Assembly (NCBI GenBank): GCA_033675265.1 | Contig: JAUJYZ010000015.1 | Span: 392,501 to 456,500 of the forward strand | DNA: 64,000 nt | Source of the DNA: Actinostola sp. cb2023 | Lineage: Eukaryota > Cnidaria > Anthozoa > Actiniaria > Actinostolidae | Reading direction: 5' to 3' | Shown here: positions 1-10,700 of the stretch, one piece after another | Layout of the letters: each line of letters begins with the position of its first letter | Position numbering within the stretch: position 1 is the stretch's first letter | Made by a program: the position numbers and the translations under genes | Notes under the pieces: model-generated | Databases searched by the model: none | Told to the model about the DNA's origin: nothing | What the model saw: only the letters and a program-made list of their open reading frames with translations

Positions 1-397
1 GATTCGACTCACGTGGTGTACTTCGTGTTACTGTGACCAAAAAGTTTGCACATTGTCTGTGAATTATTGACTCGATTTAGTTTTTCAATTCTCTAATATT
101 AGCAAAATTTTGTTAATATTCAGATAATCGAACAACTAGAGTGCAAACCATATGTCCGTGAAATAGTACTATTACTAAATAGTACTAAATAGTGTTATCT
201 CCATTGTTTTCTATTGTTTCATCAGTGCTATTTAGTACTAATTAGTTAGTACTATTTCACGGACATATGGTTTGCACTCTAAACTAAGTCGATAAACTGT
301 ACAAAAGTTGATGCATTTGTACGGCAATTCACGGACAATGTGCGAACTTTTCGGTGACAGTAACATGAAATAAACCACGTGAGCACTAGCATCGAAT
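1..397. mobile_element. Nested foldback (MITE-like) elements
   Basis: The first 25 bases (starting GATTCGACTCACGTGG) return as a reverse complement ending near 397, so 1-397 can fold into one long imperfect hairpin. In its middle lies a second, better-conserved palindrome, 137-281, with arms starting TAGAGTGCAAACCATATG and a loop containing TTTCTATTGTTTCATCAG. A relative of the inner element sits at 37165-37313 and a decayed one near 9411-9545. There is no coding capacity. I read this as one non-autonomous DNA element inserted into another. Confidence 0.7.
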
Positions 398-544
398 CGG
401 TGAATTGTAACTACATTGTAGGAGAATTTAGATTTGAATCAGGAGTCACTTACACTGTTCTGCACGGAACCCTTGAATTCTGATTTCACTCCCCAAAGAA
501 TGATTTAAAACCAAGAAAATATAAGCCAATGACATCAAACTTAC

Positions 545-661
545 CATCCAAAACAGCAACATTTAATAAGCTGCGTCTGATACTCATAGAACCAACCATA
601 TTCCAGTTATTTGTACGTGGGTCATAACGCTCTACTGTACTTAGTGAGCTCTGTGCAGCAC
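545..661 (-). CDS. KLHL exon 2: Kelch repeat
   Basis: A 117-base exon, phase 1 in and phase 1 out. It encodes a Kelch blade with the usual VERYDPxTNxW block and a following xxRxxxNVAVLDG strand. The donor is G|GTAAGT at 544. The missing downstream exons are left of base 1. Confidence 0.85.
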
Positions 662-1965
662 CTACAAGCGCGCAAATTGTAATGTAATAAATTAACGAGA
701 CAGTCAATAAACCATCAATAAAAGTTCTCATCAATCTCAAGTGCATTACACAGTTTCAATAAATTAAGTTGTTTTGTAACAGTTTGTATTCTTTCCACAA
801 GAATTACTGCATTACTACGCAACCACCCAAGACGACGAAAGTTGCAATCTGTAGTTTACAATCAATTTGACTCCAGGCACGAAAGGAGGCTGTTGTAAGA
901 CAATTACTAACCTTCTCTAGACTGTCCCCCCACAGCATACACCATGTCACCAGAGAGTGCCAACCCATGTCGGCACCTAGCAACATTCATAGGGGTCAGT
1001 GGATACCATTTGTTAGTCTTTGGAACAAAACAAAAAGTATTCTTCATCACAGTTGCCCCCTGTATTCCCCCTGCAGCAAATATAACCTTGATGACCCCCA
1101 TGGATTTCCTGGGTTTTGTCCTGGATCCCTTGATGAGGTGACGTCGGTCTGGCAGCATGTGGTAGTTTTTCGCTTCCAGTAAAAGTGCAGTGCAATCAGG
1201 AGTTGACAGCACTATTTTCTCCGTCTCTACAAAGTCAGCGAGATAGTACGGTGACATGAGCGGAAAGCGAATGTGTTTAGAAAGCCGTGAGAAAAGTGGA
1301 TTCCGGTTTTTCTCGTCGTGCTTGACCCAAGTAATCAGCGCTTCAAAGATGTGTTCTTCTCGGTCAACTTTAGTATCATCACTGATGAGAAATTCTTCCA
1401 GTCGGTCTGCTGAGAGTATTTTAAACTCGTCCGTTTGAGACACTGTTGAAAAGTTATTATAAACGTAGTTGTTGGCCGTTTCTCTGAGCGTCTCGCAGTC
1501 AAACTGGTCGGCTGCCGATTCGATTCCCAGACAATTCGATGGATTAAGCATGGACTTCATGAACGAGACACAAGCATCTTTCAGACTCGTCATCAACAGG
1601 TAGTTTGAAGCGGACACAAGATCTTTGACATTAAATGGTGTAATTTTGATGGTGCCGGTGTAAATAAAGTTTAACAGTTCCTCCATTACTTCTGCTGTGA
1701 TGTTTTCGAGTATGACGGGTTTTTCATCGCTCTGTTCGCGGAAATGATTTGAAAACATGGCTCGGAAGTACGGACTTGCAGCAGCGAGGACATTTCGATG
1801 CGCATAAAATGGTTTGCCGTTCACAACAATCGTCACTTCGCATAACACATTGTGTTTTCGGAAGTCGTTCAAACATTGCATTAAAGCAACGCAGTAATTC
1901 GCTTCTGGAAGTTGTATTTTAGGGCTGAGATAAGAGATGTTCTCAACTGGCGTAGGGGCCGCCAT
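545..1965 (-). CDS. Kelch-like (KLHL) BTB-BACK-Kelch protein, 5' part
   Basis: Two exons are visible: 912-1965 (ATG at 1965) and 545-661; the rest lies left of the window. The exon 1 donor is G|GTTAGT and the exon 2 acceptor is TTGTAG|GT, phase 1 on both sides. Residues about 20-130 form a BTB domain ([38 protein letters not shown]). Residues 135-240 form a BACK domain ([26 protein letters not shown]). The first Kelch repeat starts near residue 300 ([21 protein letters not shown]), and exon 2 adds [17 protein letters not shown] proteins are usually substrate adaptors of cullin-3 ubiquitin ligases; BTB binds CUL3 and the Kelch propeller binds the target. That role is inferred from the family, and I cannot say which KLHL this is. 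A duplicated sequence module lies upstream (2205-2960). Confidence 0.9.
912..1965 (-). CDS. KLHL exon 1: BTB and BACK domains
   Basis: This 1054-base exon starts with ATG in the context GGCGGCCCCTAC (MAAPTPVEN). It reads through BTB, BACK and the first Kelch blade without a stop and ends on a GT donor at 911. One large 5' exon carrying BTB-BACK is common in KLHL genes. The upstream base context (gatggc on the coding strand) fits an animal start codon. Confidence 0.9.
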
Positions 1966-2204
1966 CTTGGTGGTCCTTTCACTGGCTACGTTTAGCTTAG
2001 TTCAACATCACCGGGGAGGGGCAAGTCAGTAATTGTATCAGCGTGACCTGAACTCGGGCTTCTTCACCTGCGTGAAACCTAAATGCTTGTTTCTATCGTC
2101 TACAGAAGTAGTTTTCAGAGTTTTAGACATGTTTAGACAGTTCCTGCACAATTTGTTGTAAAACAGAATTCAGTTCAGACCTTTGACTCCTTGGTTTTGG
2201 TCAC

Positions 2205-2960
2205 GGTCCCACCCCTCCCGTATCAAAAGAAAGACGTAAAAGAAAACTCGAAAAAAGAAAAAAAGAAATACTTTAGTAATGGGAAGATTCTCTCGAGATA
2301 TCTCGAGATTCTCTCACAACAGCCAGCTAGAAACCGGCCACTGAAATAAATACGCGAGCTGGAAAGTCCCGTGTGGCTTTATTCAGTCGAGTACAGTATT
2401 TATTTCAGAGAACTGAAGTGGTTTAACGCTTACAAAATGTACTGAGATCTTTATATACAGCTGTATATGTATATATTAAGTTGTTTCCTTCTTTCTTACT
2501 CGTTGCTTGTGCTGTGTTTTATTCTCTGGCTTTGAGTCTAGCGGTGATCCTAAATCACGTCTTATAAAGGACAGATGTTTGAATGATCCTATATGGAGTT
2601 AGCTTACGGTTAAGCTATCGTCTTAAAATCCTAATGACCGTAATGATTGCAATGGCGAAAACCGTATTTTAGAGAATTGTTTTCAATTTTTGAAGTCTTT
2701 GCTTAGATACTATTATTGGGGTTCCTGTGCATTGCCTTGTCAAAATCAAAACTTTCATATTTCAAAATACCTCAAAGACAAATCCGATAAAAATGAAAAC
2801 ATTAAAACTAAAGGTCGGAGAGGACAAGAGTAAAAAAGAACAGAGAAAATGAAACGCGCTAAAACACCCACCCCTCCCGTATCAAAGGAAAGATGAAAAA
2901 GAAAACTCGAAAAAAGAAAAAGAAAAAAGAAATAATGGGACGATTCTCCCGAGACATTCT
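2205..2960. repeat. Repeat module upstream of the KLHL gene
   Basis: A stretch of about 90 bases beginning CACCCCTCCCGTATCAAA occurs at about 2210 and again at about 2870, flanking about 570 bases. The inner part (about 2340-2545 and 2680-2830) is similar to 6405-6860, upstream of the minus-strand membrane-protein gene. Shared blocks include GCTGGAAAGTCCCG, TGGTTTAACGCT and TTGGGGTTCCT. No gene was seen. It could be a mobile element or a duplicated promoter region. Confidence 0.6.
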
Positions 2961-3131
2961 AGAAAGCTGATACATCGAATCGACTTACGTAAAGGGTGAA
3001 GATTTCGGCCCCACCCGCGCTATCCCGGTGTAACTAGGTCCTAACCAAAAGGCCAGTGAGGGAGGGTATATCCAGCCCCTAAGCCATAACTTCAGATAAA
3101 CCCTATTAGACCATATTGCTCCATCTAGTCA

Positions 3132-4113
3132 GGTATCAGGGTACCCCTACCGACCGGTATGTATTCAAAATTTTCTGAAAGCTAAATAAATGGAGATTTC
3201 AACTAATGGTCTATTAACAAAAAGTATATACGCGTTTTAGATATAAGTCAAGATCAACGAATTTTCATATAGTGTTATACGGCGAGGTCCCAGACAACCG
3301 CATTTTATCGTCAATTCAAGATCATTATCTTTATGCACTCTAGAGATATCAATTATCAAAATGGTGTCTCCGTTTATCGATACGTTTCCCCGTTGCTTTT
3401 TTATCTGCCGCGAAACTTTCGGTACGCTAAAAATACATCGATTTTTACTAATCAGTTAATAACTCGTGAAAAAATTAGAATATCGAAAATCGGAGATAAA
3501 GTTTTGAAGAATGATAATCAGAGATGAAGTCTTAAAAATCTCAGCTGAATCGAATAAAACCCGTTTGCTTAGGAGCTCAAAATAACACCCGTATTTTCGT
3601 CAATTTGCTCTTTGAGAAAAAGCCCAAAATGTTTTTCAAGTAAAGTGGCGCCTTGTTTGCACAAACGACGATAATCCATCACAAATATGTGATTCAATAC
3701 CTGATGACATATGGATGGCATTCATAAGAAGATCGTCTTACAGTTCGTAACGAAGTAACACAACGAGGCAGGAAAGCAAAGTTACTGCTAGCGGGAAATA
3801 CGAGCACTTTGACCGTGAGTGGTTTGGCATCGTTATTCAGGGACATTTTGAGTGAACAGTACGATTTTTGGATACTTTCTTCGCATCTGAATCTTTGTGG
3901 AAAGTCTGTTGCGTGAGTGCTGTTGACAGCTTGCTTGTCAACATCTTTTTGCATCAAATGAAATCCAAAATTCGTTTTTTGATTATAACTTTTTAGGGAA
4001 AAAATGTTTTTAGATTCTGATTTTTGGAGATGATAGATAATATTCAATTTGATTTGATTGTCAAAAAAAATAAAAACCGGTGGTTTGAAAGGTTTTTGGG
4101 GTACCCTGATACC
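3132..4113. mobile_element. Putative non-autonomous DNA transposon with terminal inverted repeats
   Basis: GGTATCAGGGTACCCC at 3132-3147 is matched by its exact reverse complement at 4098-4113. The roughly 950 bases between have no convincing coding sequence; the open frames are short and lack known motifs. The right end abuts the large foldback at 4112. Confidence 0.5.
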
Positions 4114-5510
4114 TTAAGAGAGGGTTTCCGTAACTACTGACGTATAAGTTGGAAGTATAGAAAAATCCGAATTTCCAAAAAGTATGCCACAATAAAGGCT
4201 TTTGGTTACTGTTTCCAAATATGTATATTTTAGGTCGTTTGGATTTTTATTTAATTTTTGGCACGATTTTTTATATTTATCGCTCAGGAGCGGTCAAAAT
4301 AGACCGCACCAAAATCGCGAATTTTCGGGAGCGAGCACAGAGAAATTTTAGCTCATCTGCAAAAACAATTAACAATAGAACGATAGCACCATCTTTTCTC
4401 AGCAGGATACCGATGTTAGAATTAACTGTAACTCGAAACTTAATTTTTGACAGATTTTTCAAATTTATGTCTCGCGTACATAAAGTCTCACGGCAAATTT
4501 TGGTCGATATTCCGAAGCTAAAAACCCACACTGGTACATCGCTTTGGTTATCAAGACTATATTTTTCGGATACACCATTCTTTCAACTAGGATTTGGCTG
4601 GAAAAAAAATTGGGGTAAATTAATCCTCATTTTTAGAGCGTCCCGGAAACAACACACTTGACGAAATGAGCGACCTTCTGACCTTTCACGCTATCAACAG
4701 AATAACAGCCTAAACTGCAAAACTTGTAGCCTGCGTTGAACAATTTTCCACTAATCATTATTCTTTGTATGTACGTTAAATTGTGAATCATAAAGTCAAG
4801 TATTTCATGTCAAATATAAGAAAGCAAACCCTATAATGTCCTTCTTACCGTTTACAGTCGTTTTACATACAAAGAATAATGGTTAGTGGAAAATTGTTCA
4901 AATGGAGCGCAAAGTTTTGCAGTCTGTTGATAGCGTGAAAGGTCAGAAGGTCGCTCATATCGTCAAGTGTGTTGTTTCCGGGACGCTCTAAAAATGAGGA
5001 TTTTAATTTACCCCAATTTTTTTTCCAGCCAAATCCTAGTTGAAGGAATGGTGTATCCGAAAAATATAGTCTTCATAACCAAAGCGATGTACCAGTGTGG
5101 GTTTTCAGCTTCGGAATATAGACCAAATTTTGCCGTGAGACATTATGTACGCGAGACATAAATTTGAAAAATCTGTCAAAAATTAAGTTGCGAGTTACAG
5201 TTAATTCTAACATCGGTATCCTGCTGAGAAAAGATGTTGCTGTCGTTCTATTGTTAATTGTTTTTGCAGATGAGCTAAAATTTCTCTGTGCTCGCTCCCG
5301 AAAATTCGCGATTTTGGTGTCTATTTTGATCGCTCCTAAGCGATAAATATAAAAAATCGTGCCAAAAATTAAATAAAAATCCAAACGACCTAAAATGTAC
5401 ATATTTGGAAACAGTAACCAAAAGCCTTTATTGTGGCATACTTTTTGGAAATTCGGATTTTTCTATACTTCCAACTTATACGTGATAGTTACGGAAACCC
5501 TCTCTTAAGG
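4112..5510. mobile_element. 1.4-kb foldback element
   Basis: CCTTAAGAGAGGGTTTCCGT at 4112 returns as its reverse complement ending at 5510. The arms (about 4112-4780 and about 4860-5510) stay closely matched over some 600 bases, with a short loop near 4800. The same weak open frame therefore appears on both arms on opposite strands and is not treated as a gene. No transposase was found. Confidence 0.75.
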
Positions 5511-5577
5511 TGTGATTTTTGTAGTCTATTCGGAGAATGCTCATACGTAGTGTAATATAGTCCGATCCTTAGGGACG

Positions 5578-5784
5578 TCACGTGAAATCGTCATGATGAA
5601 TATTTACATACAACTGCATAGCTTTCTCTACTATATCATGATCATCAAATATATTCATGGCAGCTTCTGTTGACGACAGAACGTACGATACAAGAACACT
5701 AATGCACAACAATGTCAACATTGCAAGAGACACGATCGACAAGACCACTCCAAAAGTAGTATTTTTTGTGACATATACATTGTA
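5578..5784 (-). CDS. Exon 2 of the membrane protein (transmembrane helix)
   Basis: Phase 0 exon of 207 bases including the stop. It starts YNVYVTKNTT, then about 24 hydrophobic residues, then STEAAMNIFDDHDIVEKAM and a short HH-containing end. The hydrophobic stretch after a polar first exon suggests a C-terminal membrane anchor. Confidence 0.55.
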   Translation of the reverse strand, partial: YNVYVTKNTTFGVVLSIVSLAMLTLLCISVLVSYVLSSTEAAMNIFDDHDIVEKAMQLYVNIHHDDFT

Positions 5785-6260
5785 CTAACAACAAGTAAAA
5801 GGCAAAACAATACTAAATTTATCATATTCACCTCAATGTTTACGAGTTTAAAGAGATTTTTACGTGTACTATGATTCTTTTGGTTGGCGACTGTTGTTGA
5901 ACATTTCTTGTCGTCGTTCATCAAGGTCGAGGCTTCAGCTTGATCAGTCTGGTATTCATCAGAATCGGAGTAGTACTTTTCAGTACAAGAGTTTATAGTC
6001 AAGTTTTTAGTCATAGTTTCGTCATTTGTAGTCATTTGTTTGCCATTTCTAGCCGTGATTTGCTCATATTTGCTCATATTTTGCTCATTTGATTTCATAG
6101 TTTGCTTTGATTTCTCTTTGATTGCTTTGAGTTCGCGGAACGGCCCGGTCCAAAATCGCTCACTGACATCTTTTAGCGTAGGCCTACCGCGAACGGCGTA
6201 TGCGTTTGTAAGCATAGTGAGCGTTTGGAGAAGTAGGTGATGAAGAACTTCAAGAGACAT
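5578..6260 (-). CDS. Unrecognised single-pass membrane protein
   Basis: Two exons join cleanly. Exon 1 is 5832-6260, from ATG (MSLEVLHHLL), 143 codons, donor GAG|GTGAAT. Exon 2 is 5578-5784, acceptor GTTAG|TAC, ending in TGA, 68 codons. The predicted protein has 211 residues. Residues 1-50 contain GRPTLKDVSERFWTGPF. Residues about 60-140 are polar and rich in K, T, N, Q and D. Exon 2 encodes a clear hydrophobic span (TFGVVLSIVSLAMLTLLC) followed by an acidic, His-rich tail. There is no signal peptide. I do not recognise a family. Exon 1 read alone runs on into the intron, so an unspliced reading gives a false C-terminus. Both exons being open, in phase and flanked by consensus sites supports a real gene. 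Confidence 0.6.
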
Positions 6261-6404
6261 CGTTTCAATTTTTTTCAAACTTCAGCAGTAAACTGAACTA
6301 CGATCACTGAACCCAGCGAAGAACCGACTTTGGACCAATCGAATGGACGGTCTAACCGGAAAAAAAGCCTAATTTAAGACTCGGCGTCTGCCACAGGCAG
6401 CCCA

Positions 6405-6920
6405 GCCGAGTAATAAATACGCGCGAGCTGGAAAGTCCCGTATGGCTTTATTCATTCGAGTATTTATTACAGAGAAGTGGTTTAACGCTGCCCGTGCAAA
6501 ATGTAGATCTTTATCAGTTGTTTCCTTCTTTCTTACTCGTTACTTGTGCTGTGTTTTATTCCCTGGCTTTGGTTCTAATCGAAAAGATATTCAAGGAACA
6601 TCTGCACTAGCAAGAAAAGAAAGAAAGAAAGTTGTCCAAGAAAACTTGCTGACCATCTATCTATACGATCAACGCTTGTCAAGGAAAACTTGCTCCGGCC
6701 AGATTGCAACGAAATCTTATTTTTTTAAAGATTTGTTTTCAATTTTTGAAATCTTTGCTCAGATATATTATTGGGGTTCCTATGCACTGCCTTGTCAAAA
6801 TCAGAAACCGTTTTTATTTCAAAATCTGAAAGACAAATCCGATAAAAATGAAAAACAATAAAACTAAAAGTAAAGGACAAGAGAAAAGAGAGAAAATGAA
6901 ACGCGCTAAAAAATAAAGAA
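6405..6920. repeat. Second copy of the KLHL-upstream module
   Basis: It matches about 2340-2830 in blocks: GCTGGAAAGTCCCGTATGG, GAAGTGGTTTAACGCT, TTGTTTCCTTCTTTCTTACT and TTATTGGGGTTCCT. It sits just upstream of the minus-strand start at 6260, as the first copy sits upstream of the minus-strand start at 1965. Confidence 0.65.
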
Positions 6921-7575
6921 GAAGAAAAATGAAAAAATGAAAAAAAATGAAAAAATGAAAGAAAAAATGAAAAAGAAAAATTGTGCGACTCTGTAAGACA
7001 TGGCCAAATGTTGTGGCTCCTTTGTTCAGTCGGCGACGACGACGAACAAAAAAAACCATTTTATAACTCGCGATCGGGCATTCGTTCACTCTACATTATT
7101 ATTCCATAGGAAGCCCGAGTAAAAATGTATTTCATGTAAGCAGGCTAGCAGCCCATAAAGAAATAAATCATCAAATAATTCCAATTTATAAAAGTACCTC
7201 GCAAAATGTCTTTTTATCTAATATCATTTGAATAAGTTGTTTTTGATTAAAATTTTGGCATTAGTGACAGAACTGAAATATTAAATTACTCCTCCCTCGA
7301 TGGGAAAAGCACTATTAAATAATTTTATTGGTTTGTAATAGTCATAAACCTACATTATTCAATTAGGTGATACTATCGTATCTATATATCAGACAATAAT
7401 ATTGTCCTATTTGTCCAATAGAATTTTTCGTTTAATCACTACCCACGACCTCTCCCCTCAAAGCGGTGAAAATGGTCCATCCATGGAAACGAGGCTATTA
7501 ATTTTCTCTTTGAAATCAAATATAAAACTCGAGAAGCAAAGTTTACTTCGATTTCTATTTCTTTCTACCTCCAAA
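6921..7575. other. Intergenic region 5' of the peptidase gene
   Basis: A/G-rich low-complexity sequence (GAAAAAATGAAA repeats, 6921-6985) is followed by AT-rich unique sequence. GGAAGCCCGAGT occurs at about 7111. This is probably the promoter side of both the minus-strand membrane gene and the plus-strand peptidase gene. No convincing TATA box or coding exon was seen. Confidence 0.4.
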
Positions 7576-7734
7576 ATGGCTGATTATGCTGTGGAAGAGG
7601 TTACACTCCGATGGGATTTAAACCCCGAGGAAATAAGTAATCTAACTAAAGAAGTTATAGAGAAATCGAGGAAAGTTTATGACAATGTTGGATCACTGAA
7701 AGCTGAGGAGGTTACAATCGAGAACTGTCTGCAG
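7576..7734 (+). CDS. THOP1: M3 peptidase exon 1 (start)
   Basis: ATG at 7576 (CCAAAATGG, a good animal context) begins [20 protein letters not shown], which aligns with the N-terminus of thimet oligopeptidase. The exon is 53 codons, phase 0, donor CAG|GTGG. An in-frame upstream extension to about 7402 has no family match and is taken as 5' UTR. Confidence 0.88.
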
Positions 7735-10700
7735 GTGGTTATTGTCATAGTTTATATTTATGGATCGTTTGTACTCATTCATAAGTATATAAGTTTATTA
7801 CATTGTTAGTGTACAGGCACGGATGAGTGACGAGGGTCAGGTGCAGCGCGAGTACGGTTAATTAAATATTGGCCATATCTTATGAAAAACTTAGCTTAAC
7901 TTTTTTGCAAAATCAAGGTGTTATTATTTAATTGTGACAGGCATTAGCAAACGATGAACGAGACTTTACAAATAGTAAAGCAGCATTAGAATTCCTTCAG
8001 CATATCTCCACAGGTACAATTTTTTTAATTAATGCAATAATGTAAAACTTTGTATACGTGTATCAAGTCTGCTATGTGCATGCTAGCAACTTTCTTGTAC
8101 ATGCATGTACGTGAAAGCTCTTTAATTGCTTCAATGAGGGTTTATCACGTAATTTCAAAACTTATAGGAGACATAGGACAAAAAATGATTATCATAGCTG
8201 GAATGAGTAAGAATGTGAAGTTTGGAAAAGATCGCTTCACAAATTGCGAAGATATGAATTTTCAAATATCGAAATTGTGTATGAAAACCTTTGTTGGAGG
8301 CAAACTTAGAAAATTTAGATTTTTGAAAATTCATATCTTCGCAATTTGTCAAGCGATCTTTTCCAAACTTCACATTTTTACTCATTTCAACGAGCTCTTT
8401 CCAGCTATGATAATCATTTTTTTTGTCCTATGAGTTTTGAAATTACATGATAAACCCTCATTGTCTCATTATTTTGCTGCTTGAGTGAATATACTGGTGT
8501 GTAACAGCCATGAACTGCAAATCCATTTTCTAGTTTTCATGTTTTTATACTAAGCACCCCACTCCTCCCCACTCTTAAGCTCCCAGGCCCCGGTTGCATG
8601 AAAGGTGACTAGCTCGATCTACCCATCGGATATGTCTTATCCAACTGATAAAACTGATGCAGTTATCCAATAAATTTTATCTGTTGGATAGGACTTATCT
8701 GGTGGATTGTGTTATTTACCTTTCGTGCAACTGGGGCCTGGGCACTAATAGAGGAACTTAGACTATACTTATACACCTATTCCAAAAATCGTTGTCCGGG
8801 CCGAAAGCAACAAGCAACAAGCTGACGACCGCAAATTACTTTGGGACTTTCTCCTTATTCATTTATTCATCTGTAGACATTTTGACAACATGCATTTTCA
8901 AATGGCCGAATAGTTCCAAATGATTGCTATTCAACGTCCTTAGGGATAACTTCTCAAATACCACGGATAAATTAATTAATTAGGAGATTCCCAAAGTCCT
9001 TTGCGGTCGTTAGCTTGTTGCTTGTTGCTTTGGCGGCCCGGACAACGATATTTAGAATAGGCGTATACAGGGATATGTACCTCTAGTTCACAGTGCAGAC
9101 TTAGTATTCATGATTTAATTGTACACAAAATACTTTTAAAATTAAAGTTGGTTCATGCACCCCAACTAAGGGGCCGTCGACATATTCAATATGCCCGCTT
9201 ATCGTGTCCAACAGACGTTTAGGTCCCCCCCCCCCCCCCCCCCCCCCCCCCCGGCGGGCCCCCCCCCCATGTATTGTTTGACATAATAAAGATGGCCCCC
9301 CTCCCCCTTATGTCCACCATGAGAGTAGGCTAGAGAACTTTGACTAGGCTAGAGAACTATAAGACTAGGGCTCCTGTGCTCAACTTAGAGTAGCTAGAGA
9401 ACTATAGAGTGAGATTTCCTAATTAACTAAATAGCACTAATGAAACAATACTATATTTATACGTTAGTACTATCACGCTTTTCTAAAACTCTATAGAAAC
9501 AGGCTAGAGAGTAGGCTAGAGAACTATAGTAGACTCAACTGTCAGATAATTATTTAATAAAATTACAATGATTAGTTTAAAAAAAAAGTGTTTTGTTTGA
9601 AATGTCCCACACTAACATCCATGCCTGAACCCCGTCCCCTCCCCCCTCCCTAAATGTCCTTTGGCAATTGAAATATATGTTGACGGCCCCTACTAATGCA
9701 CTTCAAACTGAATTATATATTTATTTATTTTTCGAATTTGTTTTAGACAAGGAAGTTAGAGCAGCCAGTACTGAAGCAGATAGAATAATTTCAGAATTTG
9801 GTGTAGAAATGAGGTGAGCTTACAAATCATTACGGTATTAGTACACACACACACACACTGTCACATCAAATTTATCATTTAACTGTTTAAACTGGAATCT
9901 TTTTTTTTCAGCATGAGGAAAGATATTTTTGACAACTTAGTGGCTCTGCAGGTTAGATGTATGCTTCATATTCCACAGTAAAGCAAAATACATACATGTA
10001 CAGTGTAGTACACACTTACTCATACATAGTGTGGTATCGCTGTGTAATTTTTGCCACAGGTATCCCAAAGACAGGTTTTGTAACTATCATATCTCATTAC
10101 AGGATAGAAGTAAATCATTATCAGCAGAGAGCAAGCGGCTTCTGGAGAGACTGATTAAATTAGGGAAAAGAAATGGTGAATATTGGATTGTAGCCAATGA
10201 TAATTTACATCGCACTGTGTACTACATCTCTTTATAATATAGCAATGATATAATGCGTGCTCTGATTGGCTAGAGTTCTATGAACTATTTCCCCATGTGC
10301 TGCATGCTCTCGTCAACGTCCCACTGGCCTCGTCTGATCGCATGTGCTGTTCGAAATAATGCACACGCTCATTGGCTAAGATTGCTATGAACTATTTCTC
10401 CATGGGCTGCACGCTCTCTAGATGCCATATTATAATAAATCAATCAATTAGTCAACTCGCGTCCATGCGCCCATTGCATTATAGACACACTCGAGAAAAT
10501 ATAAAGAACTCTCAACAAGCTAGAGTCGCACTCGGCTATGCCTCGTGCCACCCTTACGCTTGTTAGAGTTCTTTATATTTTCTTGATAAATATGTGTCTC
10601 TCACTGTCTCTATCAGGTCTTCATTTGCCATCTGATGTGCAGGAAGAGATCACAGCCATCAAGAAGAAACAAAGTGACGTGTCTATTAAGTTTAATAGTA

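Noticed and set aside
4221..5402. Pair of similar frames (146 and 109 codons) on opposite strands
   Set aside because: They are the two arms of one palindrome, with no family match; not treated as genes.
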